A stretch of 54,552 nucleotides of DNA from Gammaproteobacteria bacterium (GTDB lineage Bacteria > Pseudomonadota > Gammaproteobacteria > Pseudomonadales > Azotimanducaceae): NCBI GenBank assembly GCA_002731575.1, contig PCCE01000009.1:6749-61300 (forward strand), in the 5' to 3' direction. Shown piece after piece: positions 33,206 through 42,080 of this stretch (its first letter is position 1; every line of letters starts with the position of its first letter). Position numbers and translations under genes: made by a program. The notes beneath the pieces are model-generated. The model ran no database searches. It saw only the letters and a list, made by a program, of their open reading frames with translations, and was not told where the DNA came from.

Positions 33206-34684
33206 GTGAACCAGTGGATGAACGAACACTGGCTGGCCCTCGTGTTGCTTGGCGCCTATACGGCAGTGCTTGGCTACAATGCAGTTGCTGGGCTGAAAGC
33301 TAGCAAGACTATTGATGGTTACTATGTTGGTAGCCGCAACATGTCTGGGCCACTGATAGGTCTCTCTTTCTTTGCGACCTTCGCCTCCACTAATAGCTAC
33401 ATTGGCCACGCTGGCAAGGGCTATGACTTCGGTCTCGCTTGGATGGTCATGCCGCTAATGCTTATCGCCTTTACTTACATTTCTTGGCGCTGGATTGGTC
33501 CGCGCACGCGGCTACTGGCGCGCAACTTTGATGCCCTAACCCTGCCAGATTTTCTTGCCGCTCGGTTTCTTGGCGCCAGCGATACCCCTCGTCATCCGCT
33601 GCGTATGGCGGCGGCCTTGGTCGTCATGTTTTGCAGTCTGCTGTATCTGGTCGCCATTTTTAAGGGTGCCGGTCATTTGTTCGAGCGCTTTTTCAATGTG
33701 CCTTACGAGGTAGCCATTGGTTTGGCGCTGGCCATCGTCGTGCTCTATACCTCTATTGGCGGATTTGTTTCGGTGGTTCGCACGGACGCTTTGCAGGGTG
33801 TGATGATGATTGTGGGTGCCATCCTGATCTTTCACTTCGTGACCCGTGCGGCGGGTGGGGTTGGTGCGATAGCCGACCTTGCCAACATGCCCAACAAGGC
33901 CTTCGTATTTGAGCTGAATGGCGACATTCCCTTCGTCGTGCTGCTGGGAATCAGTTTGTCTGGCTCTTTGAAGCTAATTGTTGACCCCCGTCAGACCTCG
34001 CGTTTTTTCGCGCTCAAGGACTCGGCGGCACTGCGCTCGGGTATGTGGGTGGCCATCGGCGGCCTGACCGTGGTGCAGTTATGCCTGTATCCAATTGGTG
34101 TATATGCGCATCTACTCCTGCAAGGGGTTACCGACACCGACTTGATCGTGCCCATGCTGGTGAACGATCTTGCAATTTTTCCGCTGTGGGCAGCCGATTT
34201 TTTGTTTGTTGCCATTGTTGCAGCTGCCATGTCTTCCATGGACAGCGTGCTGCTGGTTGCGGCTTCCACCGGCTACAAAAACCTTCTTCAACCTTTTGCA
34301 GTTGACCAACACGCTGCCATATCCCGGCAGCTGCAGTGGACTCGAGTGTTGGTTGTCAGCTTGGCAGTACTGGCTGCAGGCGTTGCTCTTGATCCGCCGG
34401 GCGATATCCTGCAAATCACGATTTTTTCCGGCAGTTTGTATGCGGTCTGCTTCTTGCCAGCGGTTGTCCTTGGCCTGTATTGGAACAAAGGCAGCGCGAC
34501 CGCAGTGCTGGCCGCCATGATCTTAGGGGTCGTAGTGCTGTTGATATGGCTTGGCCTAGGCTACGACAACGTCTTACACGAGGTTTTCCCAGCATTGGCG
34601 GCTTCCGTAGCCGTATATGTTGGCGTGGCTAGGGTTTCCGCCCAACGCGTTGATCTGCCCAAGCTGCTGGGTCTTGACTCTTAG
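33206..34684 (+). CDS. Sodium:solute symporter (SSS) family transporter
   Basis: 492-residue inner-membrane transporter with about thirteen transmembrane segments. FFATFASTNSYIGHAGKGYDFGL near residue 55 (Na+-site region of the LeuT fold), LYTSIGGFVSVVRTDALQGVMM near 190, and AAAMSSMDSVLLVAAS near 345 are typical of SSS proteins such as PutP and ActP. It probably imports an organic acid, amino acid or sugar with Na+. The GTG at 33206 is taken as start; an ATG lies four codons later. It follows the desaturase after 51 bases. Confidence 0.88.
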   Translation: MNQWMNEHWLALVLLGAYTAVLGYNAVAGLKASKTIDGYYVGSRNMSGPLIGLSFFATFASTNSYIGHAGKGYDFGLAWMVMPLMLIAFTYISWRWIGPRTRLLARNFDALTLPDFLAARFLGASDTPRHPLRMAAALVVMFCSLLYLVAIFKGAGHLFERFFNVPYEVAIGLALAIVVLYTSIGGFVSVVRTDALQGVMMIVGAILIFHFVTRAAGGVGAIADLANMPNKAFVFELNGDIPFVVLLGISLSGSLKLIVDPRQTSRFFALKDSAALRSGMWVAIGGLTVVQLCLYPIGVYAHLLLQGVTDTDLIVPMLVNDLAIFPLWAADFLFVAIVAAAMSSMDSVLLVAASTGYKNLLQPFAVDQHAAISRQLQWTRVLVVSLAVLAAGVALDPPGDILQITIFSGSLYAVCFLPAVVLGLYWNKGSATAVLAAMILGVVVLLIWLGLGYDNVLHEVFPALAASVAVYVGVARVSAQRVDLPKLLGLDS

Positions 34685-34751
34685 CGAGACGAAAATTCAG
34701 CTAGGGCGGCTACGGCGTTTGCGGCAGCGCGCCCATGTGCTGCGCAGGAAC

Positions 34752-35387
34752 TTAAGTAGCAGGTTTCTTCTGCGCTGCCTCCTCGGTCACCCGAGCGATA
34801 CTTGGTCGCTCTGCCAACATGGCTAAGAGGTCACGAATTTGCGGATAGTCAGCCAGCGCATCAATGCCGAACATTTTCTCCGAAATGGAGGTCACGAGCC
34901 CCATGCTGTAGTAGGTGTAGAGGTCCGCGAGGGTAAAGGTGTCACCGGCGGCATAAGGCTTACATACCATTAGTGCACCCACAGCCTGCATGCCGCGAAC
35001 CACTTCCTTATGTGTGGTGTCGATAAGCTCTTCGCTGGCGGTGGCACCAAACATGGCCGCTGGCAGCAACCGTCGGGCGGCCAGTTCCGCATCGAGCTTA
35101 ACGTGCATAACCAGTTCCAGCGCCTTAGCCGCTGCAACAGGGTCCGCCGGTAACAGCGCAGGTTCAGGCTGTATCTGTTCGGCATAGCGGACAATCGCCA
35201 GAGATTCGGAGATAAAGGTGCCATCTACTTCAACAGAAGGCATTTTGCCCATAGGGCTGCGGGCTAGATAATCGTCCTTTTGGCTTGGGGGCGCCTTGAT
35301 TTCCTCGAAATCTAAGCCTTTTTCGATCAGTACAGCCTTTGTCAAACTGTAGTAATTGCTCATTCGCAAACCGTATAACTTAATCAT
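34752..35387 (-). CDS. Glutathione S-transferase family protein
   Basis: 211-residue GST. The thioredoxin-fold half (1-78) contains IKLYGLRMSNYYSLTKAVLIE, KMPSVEVDG (cis-Pro) and ESLAIVRYAEQI (glutathione gamma-Glu contact). The all-helical half follows with DTFTLADLYTYYSMG. Likely conjugates or reduces an electrophile in the cytoplasm; substrate unknown. It is convergent with the symporter gene and divergent from the sirtuin gene. Confidence 0.88.
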   Translation of the reverse strand: MIKLYGLRMSNYYSLTKAVLIEKGLDFEEIKAPPSQKDDYLARSPMGKMPSVEVDGTFISESLAIVRYAEQIQPEPALLPADPVAAAKALELVMHVKLDAELAARRLLPAAMFGATASEELIDTTHKEVVRGMQAVGALMVCKPYAAGDTFTLADLYTYYSMGLVTSISEKMFGIDALADYPQIRDLLAMLAERPSIARVTEEAAQKKPAT

Positions 35388-35471
35388 CAGTCACCCTTGT
35401 TGTTTCTATTGTTTCACAAAGTTTAACCAACATTGAGGCAGAATGCCCCGTGTCCGTAGAGGCTTGATGCA

Positions 35472-36338
35472 GTGCAAGACCAGACCCCAGCAGCGATGAA
35501 TGCAGAAGATCTCCGGCAGCAGGCAGCGGACTTAGCCCTGTTGCAGGCTTTTATCCAAGAGCGGCAGAAATTGCTCGTGATCACAGGCGCAGGCATCAGT
35601 ACAGCTTCGGGTATTGGTGACTATCGTGACGGCGCTGGCCAATGGAAGCGTCAGCGCCCAGTAAGCCATCAGGATTTCATGGCCTATTTCAGCTGGCGTC
35701 AGCGCTATTGGGGGCGTAGTCAGCTCGGGTATCCATCCTTTTTGAAGGCCGAGCCTAATTGCGCTCATAGGGCTTTAGCGCGGCTGGAGCAAGCGGGTAA
35801 GGTTAGCGGGTTGGTAACTCAGAATGTCGACCGCCTGCATCAACGGGCAGGGCATCGCCAGGTGGTTGATCTGCATGGTCGGCTTGATCAAGTGATCTGT
35901 ATGGACTGCGGTGAGATCGAGAGCCGGAATGCGATTCAAGTCTGGCTGGAGGCGCATAATCCCCAGCTACAGACCCAGTCTTTTGCCCCTGCACCGGACG
36001 GCGATGCCGACCTTGAAATAGATTTTTCGCAATTGGCGGTGCCAAGCTGCAGCAAATGCTCGGGCATATTGAAGCCCCATGTGGTGTTCTTTGGCGACAG
36101 TGTTGATCGCGGCATTGTCGATAGCATCAGTGCTCAGGTCGAGGCCGCGGATGGCATGCTAGTGGTGGGGTCGTCGCTGATGGTGTTTTCTAGCTTTCGC
36201 TTCGTGCGCCACGCCCACGCCAATGGGGTGCCAATTGCTGCGCTGAATCGCGGTGTTACCCGGGCCGATGACTTATTCGCACTTAAAGTGAAGGCCAGCT
36301 GCAATGAGCTGGACAGCATAATTGCCGGTGCTGGCTAG
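35472..36338 (+). CDS. Sir2-family NAD-dependent deacylase, SIRT4-like (class II)
   Basis: 288-residue sirtuin. NAD-binding GAGISTASGIGDYRDGAGQW (40-58), TQNVDRLHQRAG (116-127), catalytic H135 in VDLHGR, and four zinc cysteines (C143, C146, C193, C196) are visible. The RQRYWGRSQLGYPSF region places it with SIRT4-type class II sirtuins. It removes acetyl or other acyl groups from lysines with NAD, or may ADP-ribosylate. A GTG at 35472 is the assumed start; an ATG lies at 35496. It converges with an LLM gene. Confidence 0.9.
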   Translation: MQDQTPAAMNAEDLRQQAADLALLQAFIQERQKLLVITGAGISTASGIGDYRDGAGQWKRQRPVSHQDFMAYFSWRQRYWGRSQLGYPSFLKAEPNCAHRALARLEQAGKVSGLVTQNVDRLHQRAGHRQVVDLHGRLDQVICMDCGEIESRNAIQVWLEAHNPQLQTQSFAPAPDGDADLEIDFSQLAVPSCSKCSGILKPHVVFFGDSVDRGIVDSISAQVEAADGMLVVGSSLMVFSSFRFVRHAHANGVPIAALNRGVTRADDLFALKVKASCNELDSIIAGAG

Positions 36339-36353
36339 GTCTGCAGAATTGGC

Positions 36354-37367
36354 TCAACGATCGAGCATCAGTTCCGCAAGGGTCTCTAGCTCAGCCGCAC
36401 TGCGTGCTGAAACGTTGAGAGAAGTCACCGGCGTTTCGTCCCAAGCCTGGAGACGATCGCGGATCTTGTCGATGGAGCCAACCAAGGAAATTTCATCCGC
36501 TAACTGGTCCGGTACAGCCATGGCAGCCTCGTCCTTTTTGCCAGCCAAGTACAGGTCTTGGATTTTCGCCGCCTCGGCTTCAAAGCCAAATCGGCCGATC
36601 AGTTCCTTGTGGAAATTTCGATCTTTCGCGCCCATGCCGCCAATGTACAGGGCAAGGGAATGCTTCACGGGCATCAGGCCTTTTTCCTCGTCATCGGTGA
36701 TGTTGACCACGATGCCCTGAGTAATTTCAAAGTCAGCCTTAGCATTGGACAGTGACGCTGCATAAACCTCTTGGCGAAAAGGTGAGTAGTACAAAGGCAG
36801 CCAGCCGTCGGCAATTTCTGCCGCCAAGGCAACGTTTTTTGGCCCTTCCGCACCCATCATTATAGGGAGGTCGGCGCGCAGCGGATGCACGATGGAGCGC
36901 AGCGGCTTGCCCAGCCCCCAGCTGCCTTCTGCAGTGTAGGGCAGCGGGTAATGTGGGCCATCGTTTGTAACGGGTTCTTCGCGGTTCAGCACTTGCTTGA
37001 TGACCCCAATATATTCTCGCGTGCGGGCTAGGGGTTTGGCGAAAGGACCGCCGTACCAGCCTTCAACCACTTGGGGGCCAGAAACACCTAAACCCAAAAT
37101 CATACGGCCATTGGACAGATGATCCATGGTCAGAGCTGCCATGGCCATGGCCGTTGGGGTTCGAGCAGAAATCTGGCAAATGCCTGTGCCAAGACGAATT
37201 TTGCTGGTTTGCGCGCCAATCCACGCCAACGGCGTAATGGCATCACTGCCGTACGCCTCGGCAGTCCATACCGAGTCGTAGCCCAGTGCTTCGGCTTGCT
37301 GAGCCATGCCAACGTGATGGGTAGGAGGGGTGGAGCCCCAATAACCTAGGGATAAACCTAATTTCAT
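36354..37367 (-). CDS. LLM class flavin-dependent oxidoreductase (TIGR03559-like)
   Basis: 337-residue luciferase-like oxidoreductase resembling the group annotated TIGR03559. MKLGLSLGYWGSTPPTHHVG, SVWTAEAYGSDAITPLAW, IRLGTGICQISARTPTAM and the RMILGLGVSGPQVVEGW loop are characteristic. Cofactor F420 or FMN is undecided. AAGGACGAAG just before the ATG is a good ribosome-binding site. The start overlaps the stop of a 47-codon frame by ATGA, and a GPH transporter lies upstream, so transporter, small ORF and enzyme probably form one operon. Confidence 0.88.
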   Translation of the reverse strand: MKLGLSLGYWGSTPPTHHVGMAQQAEALGYDSVWTAEAYGSDAITPLAWIGAQTSKIRLGTGICQISARTPTAMAMAALTMDHLSNGRMILGLGVSGPQVVEGWYGGPFAKPLARTREYIGVIKQVLNREEPVTNDGPHYPLPYTAEGSWGLGKPLRSIVHPLRADLPIMMGAEGPKNVALAAEIADGWLPLYYSPFRQEVYAASLSNAKADFEITQGIVVNITDDEEKGLMPVKHSLALYIGGMGAKDRNFHKELIGRFGFEAEAAKIQDLYLAGKKDEAAMAVPDQLADEISLVGSIDKIRDRLQAWDETPVTSLNVSARSAAELETLAELMLDR

Positions 37368-37507
37368 ATTCTTCGTCCTTGCAGGCTGGCGTTTGGGTTA
37401 GTTGCCTGTCTACCTGTTCGTTCTTCAGTGGCCAGTTCTGTAACGGCCAGCTCTTTAACAATGGTTAGCTTTTTAGCAGTGCGATCTTTGCTAGAAGGTT
37501 CGTTCAC
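37364..37507 (-). CDS. Putative 47-residue protein bridging two genes
   Basis: A frame on the minus strand starts with GTG at 37507, overlapping the transporter stop as GTGA, and ends with TGA at 37366-37364, overlapping the LLM start as ATGA. It encodes 47 residues, MNEPSSKDRTAKKLTIVKEL onward, ending ASLQGRRI, charged and with no hydrophobic segment. An in-frame 15-base tandem duplication gives KELAV-TELAT. No strong ribosome-binding site is seen. The double 4-base overlap fits a translated small gene, but chance opening of so short a frame is possible. Confidence 0.35.
   Translation of the reverse strand: MNEPSSKDRTAKKLTIVKELAVTELATEERTGRQATNPNASLQGRRI
37430..37459. repeat. 15-bp imperfect tandem duplication
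   Basis: Two adjacent 15-base copies, GGCCAGTTCTGTAAC and GGCCAGCTCTTTAAC, differ at two positions. The unit is a multiple of three and keeps the minus-strand 47-codon frame open. Confidence 0.7.
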
Positions 37508-38994
37508 GCTTGGTCGGTTCCCAGGTTTACCGAGCGCTCCTTCAACCTTTGCAGATTTTCTGCATGAGATTCGCGGCTGATTTTATACAAATTAATGCAG
37601 GTGATAGCCCCTAGAACCAAGGTGCAGTAAACGGGAAGAAACAGTGTGGCCAAGTCATAGCGGTGAGCGTCAGTAAAATCTGCCAAGGTGTTTATGGAGT
37701 CAAAACCCACCGCAGACACGATGAAGCCTGCGCTAATAATGCCTGCCGCGGACACGAACTTGCCAGCGAACCCACGTGTGGCATACAGCAGGCCCTCAGA
37801 GCGTCTATTGGTTTTCATTTGGCTGTCTTCGGCAAGGTCAGCCATCATTGAATCGATCATTGTGGCCGACACCACTATCGCAGTGACCTCGACAAAGACA
37901 AATGTCGTATAAAGAGCAATGGATGCTGGGCTTTGAAGTTCAGGCCATAAACCCAAGAGCACGGCAACATAGGGCATTGGGAATAGAATCAAGCGCAGCA
38001 GGGCCAACCCAATGGCGGTCTTTTTCTTGCCGTATTTGAGGCCAAGCCTGGGCGAAAGCATAAAAGAGAAGAGGGGTGCTAGCAGCAGGGCGACGCCGGT
38101 AATGGCGATTTCTGTGCCACTAAACTCAAAGAAATATCGCACATTGTAAAGATAGAGAGCGGTGTGCAGGCCGGCGGCGGCACCGCCGAGCAGGGAGTAG
38201 GAAAATAACGCCGCAAAGTTTCGGTTTTTCAACGACTCAAATATCTGTGAGAACTCTCTGCCGATGTCGTTCAGTCGGAAGGTCTCGGCGGGTGGAGGCA
38301 TGTTCATGGCCTCTTTTTGGGTACCTAGGCTGCATACGATAATTGTCATCATAATGATGATCGCACCAGCGGTACCGTACATGGCGTAGCCGGTTGTTTC
38401 GGCAAACCCGTAGGCCCCCATCCAAAAAGCTAGGTTCACAATATGAATGCCGTTGCCGCCGGTCCAGCCGAGCAAGTGACGCAGAGCCAGCCATTTGTTG
38501 CGTCGGTCGTAATCTTTTTCTAGCTCGGGCAGTAGCGCAGTACAGGGCACTTCGAATAGCGTTGTGCCAGTGCGAACGAGCATGGCGAGTATGAGGATGT
38601 AAACGAAAGCGTCTTCACCTCGGGCATCGGTCAGGGGATTAAACAGCGCGTAAAAACCGGCAGGGAAAATAAACAGGGCCGCATACATGAATGGGTGCCG
38701 TCTACCGAGCTTGGATCGTGTCTTGTCCGACCAGTGACCTAAAAGCGGGTCAGAGAGGGCATCCCAGACAATGGCTACAGCAAGCGCAATACTGGCCAAG
38801 TACCCGGGCACGCCAAGTGCTTGGTTGGCGAAGATCAGAAGAACATAGGAAAAGGCATTGTCTTTTATGCCATAGGCGATGGATGAGGAACCGTAAAACC
38901 AAAAAACAGGCCGCCGCTCAAGCGGCACGTCCTGCAGTGGCTCAGTCGCAGGCTGAATATTGTTCCCCTCGCTCGTGTTGGCGAATGCGTCCAT
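37504..38994 (-). CDS. GPH (glycoside-pentoside-hexuronide) family MFS transporter
   Basis: 496-residue twelve-helix transporter of the GPH/MelB branch of the major facilitator superfamily. GYLASIALAVAIVWDALSDP then LLGHWSDKTRSKLGRRHPFM is the signature region near residue 60-90, with the Asp pair of cation-coupled GPH proteins. In marine proteobacteria such proteins often accompany catabolic genes for non-sugar compounds. I choose the ATG at 38994 next to GGGGGAG; an in-frame ATG at 39075 adds 27 residues. It is the first gene of a probable operon with the small ORF and the LLM enzyme. Confidence 0.86.
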   Translation of the reverse strand: MDAFANTSEGNNIQPATEPLQDVPLERRPVFWFYGSSSIAYGIKDNAFSYVLLIFANQALGVPGYLASIALAVAIVWDALSDPLLGHWSDKTRSKLGRRHPFMYAALFIFPAGFYALFNPLTDARGEDAFVYILILAMLVRTGTTLFEVPCTALLPELEKDYDRRNKWLALRHLLGWTGGNGIHIVNLAFWMGAYGFAETTGYAMYGTAGAIIIMMTIIVCSLGTQKEAMNMPPPAETFRLNDIGREFSQIFESLKNRNFAALFSYSLLGGAAAGLHTALYLYNVRYFFEFSGTEIAITGVALLLAPLFSFMLSPRLGLKYGKKKTAIGLALLRLILFPMPYVAVLLGLWPELQSPASIALYTTFVFVEVTAIVVSATMIDSMMADLAEDSQMKTNRRSEGLLYATRGFAGKFVSAAGIISAGFIVSAVGFDSINTLADFTDAHRYDLATLFLPVYCTLVLGAITCINLYKISRESHAENLQRLKERSVNLGTDQA

Positions 38995-39233
38995 GTCTCC
39001 CCCATGAAACAGCTCGGTTTGCGCTTGGTCATTAGTGCCCAGCACACCGGTCTTGTTGATTAGCTGATACCACAATGAAGTGGGCTTCGATGCAAGCTAT
39101 TTCAGTCGATGCTTATCGCCTGAACGACTGAACTTGGTTGCTAGTTCCGCCCTGGCCCTGCATAGGCAAGCATACTCGGCTGGGTTATAGTTTCGCGGTA
39201 TCGGTGAAGCAAGCGGCTACGGCAGAACAGACC

Positions 39234-40097
39234 ATGACAGTTCTCCAACAACCTTCCTTAAAGCGTAGCTCGGGCGCCAATGGCTACAGTACGCAAAGCG
39301 TCGCAGAACTACTTGGGCTGTCTGAGTCGAGAATCAGAGACTATGTGCGGCGCAACTTGCTAACACCGCAGCGCAATCTCAACGGTCACTTTCGTTTTTC
39401 ATTCCAAGATGTCGTTTTTTTGCGGGCGGCAAAGGGTTTGACCGATGCCGCGATCAGTGTGCGTCATAGTAACCGCGCCTTGACCAAGCTGCGGGCAGAC
39501 CTTAACCAACTGGCCTCGCTCAGCGCCGTGCGCATTTACGCCAATGGTAGTGTGGTGGAGGTGCAGGACGACGACAAAGCCTGGGAAGTTGAGAGCGGCC
39601 AGCTCACTATGAACTTTTCGTTGCAGGAGCTTGCCGCCAATGTGGCGGAAATGGCGAAGAAAGCGGCTGGCGGAGAAACCAAGGCTCTGGCGGATTTGGA
39701 TTCTGATGAGTGGTACAACCTTGGACTGGACCTCGAAGAAGTAGACCCCCTACAGGCACCTGATGCCTACCGCGAAGCCTTACGTTTAGATCCTTTCAAT
39801 GCTGATGCGCATGTAAACCTAGGTCGGCTATACCAACTCAGCGGCGATTTGCGCAGCGCTACCCGACATTACCAATTGGCCTTGGCCTCGCGGCCAGAGC
39901 ATCAACTGGCCAACTATAACTTGGGCACTATTTTTGACGAGCAAAACGACTGCGACCGGGCCGAGGTTTATTATCGCAAGGCAAACTCAGTGCCAGATGC
40001 CCACTACAACTTGGCGCGGCTTCGTGAGTTGGAAGGTGATGAGATCAATGCACGGCGACACTTGCGGCTTTACCACCGGCTGATTGATCAGGAGTAG
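39234..40097 (+). CDS. MerR-type helix-turn-helix protein with TPR repeats
   Basis: 287-residue soluble protein. The N-terminal 19-70 region, YSTQSVAELLGLSESRIRDY then RNLLTPQRNLNGHFRFSFQD, is a MerR-type winged helix-turn-helix. After a middle part of about 80 residues come at least three tetratricopeptide repeats (about 155-280), for example DAYREALRLDPFNADAHVNL and RHYQLALASRPEHQLANYNL. Combining DNA binding with a TPR scaffold suggests a regulator that senses a partner protein. Start at 39234 is a guess; an in-frame ATG at 39138 exists. It converges with fur. Confidence 0.8.
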   Translation: MTVLQQPSLKRSSGANGYSTQSVAELLGLSESRIRDYVRRNLLTPQRNLNGHFRFSFQDVVFLRAAKGLTDAAISVRHSNRALTKLRADLNQLASLSAVRIYANGSVVEVQDDDKAWEVESGQLTMNFSLQELAANVAEMAKKAAGGETKALADLDSDEWYNLGLDLEEVDPLQAPDAYREALRLDPFNADAHVNLGRLYQLSGDLRSATRHYQLALASRPEHQLANYNLGTIFDEQNDCDRAEVYYRKANSVPDAHYNLARLRELEGDEINARRHLRLYHRLIDQE

Positions 40098-40102
40098 CTC
40101 TC

Positions 40103-40121
40103 GCCCAAGGGGCTATTTTTT
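40103..40121 (+). terminator. Short intrinsic terminator after the MerR-TPR gene
   Basis: GCCC-AAG-GGGC stem-loop followed by TATTTTTT on the plus strand, six bases after the stop codon. The stem is only four pairs, so efficiency is doubtful. It overlaps the end of the convergent fur gene. Confidence 0.45.
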
Positions 40122-40523
40122 GCGGACATATAAAACCAGCTCGTGGTGTACGAGTTCGTAGCCGTGCTCTTCGGCAATTTCATGCTGTAGCGCCTCGATA
40201 CGCTCATTGATGAACTCAGTAACATGACCACTGTCGACGTCGACCATATGATCGTGATGACGATCAGCGGCGAGTTCGTAAACCGAATGCCCATCATCGA
40301 AGTTGTGACGGTCCACCATGCCAGCGGCCTCGAACTGCGTGAGCACGCGGTAAACGGTTGCCAGACCAACGGTGTCATCGGAGTTCATGAGCTTCTTGTA
40401 TACATCTTCCGCACTCATATGATGCGGGTCGGCCTGTTCCAGCACTTCCAACACCTTTAGTCGCGGCAAGGTGACTTTGAGTCCAGCTTTTTTAAGGTCT
40501 GATCCGGGCACGGGCACGTCCAT
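40113..40523 (-). CDS. fur: Ferric uptake regulator Fur
   Basis: 136-residue iron-responsive repressor. GLKVTLPRLKVLEVLEQ and GLATVYRVLTQFEAAGMV form the winged-helix DNA-binding domain (1-82). The metal-sensing HHDHMVD (H89-H92) and the C-terminal H and E residues of the dimerisation domain follow. The structural CxxC pair of E. coli Fur is replaced by VDVDS, so no Cys4-type zinc site exists, as in some Pseudomonas-like Fur proteins. It represses iron-uptake genes when bound to Fe2+; a Fur-box-like site lies at 4.2 kb. Confidence 0.95.
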   Translation of the reverse strand: MDVPVPGSDLKKAGLKVTLPRLKVLEVLEQADPHHMSAEDVYKKLMNSDDTVGLATVYRVLTQFEAAGMVDRHNFDDGHSVYELAADRHHDHMVDVDSGHVTEFINERIEALQHEIAEEHGYELVHHELVLYVRKK

Positions 40524-40762
40524 TAATAACAGTAGCCGCTAGGGTTTAGCAGCGATCGTGAACAAGATACTTGGGGCCTATGTTTTTTACCACCCTCTTG
40601 ACGCCAAACAGGGTGGAAAACTAGCTAGACGTAGGGTGTCCGCCATCGGCAACCCTAAAATTTTGCTGTAAAATGTATACGTGAATAGGGCAATGGTAGC
40701 TTGCGAGCACTCTGCTACTGGCTACGTAAAATAACAACGGATTTTAGAAAGGGTGGGGACAG

Positions 40763-41947
40763 ATGCAGGATTTAGCAGGATTTCGCGATGATGTTAGAGG
40801 ATGGTTAGAAGATAACTGCCCCGCCTCCATGCGCACACCAATGGCCGCAGAAGAGACACCCGGTGGTGGTCGTAACGCTCAGTTCCCCAACCCAGACACC
40901 AAGGTTTGGTTGGAGCGTTGTGTCGAGCGGGGGTATACAGTTCCCATGTGGCCCAAGGAGTTCGGCGGTGCTGGGCTCAACAAAGATGAAAGCCAAGTAC
41001 TGCGCAACGAGATGGGGCGGATTAACGCCCGACCACCGCTGGTCGGAATGGGTCTAAGTATGATCGGTCCTGCGCTGCTCGAGTACGGGACAGATGCCCA
41101 GAAAAACGAACACTTGCCGAAAATTGCCCGGGGCGAAATTTGGTGGTGCCAGGGCTACAGCGAGCCCGGCTCAGGCTCGGATTTGGCAAGCCTACGCACG
41201 GCTGCCGTAGAGGACGGCGACGACTTTATTGTTAATGGCCAAAAAATTTGGACCTCTGGCGCCAATCATGCAGATTGGATGTTCTGCTTGGTGCGTACCG
41301 ATTTTGATGCGCCGAAGCACGAAGGCATTTCCTTCGTACTGTTCGATATGGCCACCCCGGGGGTTACGGTAAAACCCATCAAACTGATTAGTGGTCTGTC
41401 GCCGTTTTGCGAAACGTTCCTTGATAACGTGCGCGTACCAAAATCCAATTTGGTCTACGAACTGAACAAGGGCTGGACTGTTGGCAAGCGCCTGCTGCAG
41501 CACGAACGCTCCATGATCGGGGGGATTGGTGGCGGACAAAAAACTACATCACTGGAAGAATACGCACAGCAGTATTTGGGCACAGACAGCGACGGAAAAA
41601 TTGCCGATCCGCAGCTGCGGGGCCAAATCCTCGCCCACCGAATGAACGATCGCGCCTTCGGACTGACCACTCGCCGCAGTGTTGAGGAATCAGCGACGGG
41701 CAACGCCCCTGGCGCCACTTCGTCCATGTTCAAGTACTACGGCACCGAGCAAAACATTGGCAAATACGATTTGATGCTTTCGGTTATGGGAACTCAGTCC
41801 ATTGGATGGACTGGCGAAGGTTTCGATGAAGAGGAGCTGGGCACTACGCGGGCCTGGCTGCGCTCCAAGGCCAATAGCATTGAAGGCGGCACCTCGGAGG
41901 TGCAGTTAAATATCATCGCCAAAAGAGTGCTCGGCCTGCCTGAGTAG
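40763..41947 (+). CDS. Acyl-CoA dehydrogenase family protein
   Basis: 394-residue flavoprotein oxidising acyl-CoA to enoyl-CoA with electrons to ETF. WWCQGYSEPGSGSDLASLRT (about 128-147) is the FAD/acyl-CoA-binding signature; GQKIWTSGANHADWMFC and the C-terminal SIEGGTSEVQLNIIAKRVLG are typical. The final region matches the FadE-like branch used for branched, cyclic or steroid-like side chains, but the substrate cannot be fixed. A GGTGGGGACAG stretch precedes the ATG. The 239-base gap before it separates it from the divergent fur gene. Confidence 0.9.
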   Translation: MQDLAGFRDDVRGWLEDNCPASMRTPMAAEETPGGGRNAQFPNPDTKVWLERCVERGYTVPMWPKEFGGAGLNKDESQVLRNEMGRINARPPLVGMGLSMIGPALLEYGTDAQKNEHLPKIARGEIWWCQGYSEPGSGSDLASLRTAAVEDGDDFIVNGQKIWTSGANHADWMFCLVRTDFDAPKHEGISFVLFDMATPGVTVKPIKLISGLSPFCETFLDNVRVPKSNLVYELNKGWTVGKRLLQHERSMIGGIGGGQKTTSLEEYAQQYLGTDSDGKIADPQLRGQILAHRMNDRAFGLTTRRSVEESATGNAPGATSSMFKYYGTEQNIGKYDLMLSVMGTQSIGWTGEGFDEEELGTTRAWLRSKANSIEGGTSEVQLNIIAKRVLGLPE

Positions 41948-42080
41948 CAGGCTCTGCTGTCTTGCAACCTGCATGCCCGCCCGTCGTGCAGGGTGACCTT
42001 GAACAACGCCCAGCGTGTCGTCTCCAGAAAGCTATTGCTTACACAGACAGCGGTGGCTGCCGGCGAGAGAATGGGTGCTA

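Noticed and set aside
40590..40616. Stem CCACCCT / AGGGTGG upstream of fur and the acyl-CoA dehydrogenase
   Set aside because: No T-run on either strand and a 13-base loop; could be an operator, but nothing supports a specific role.
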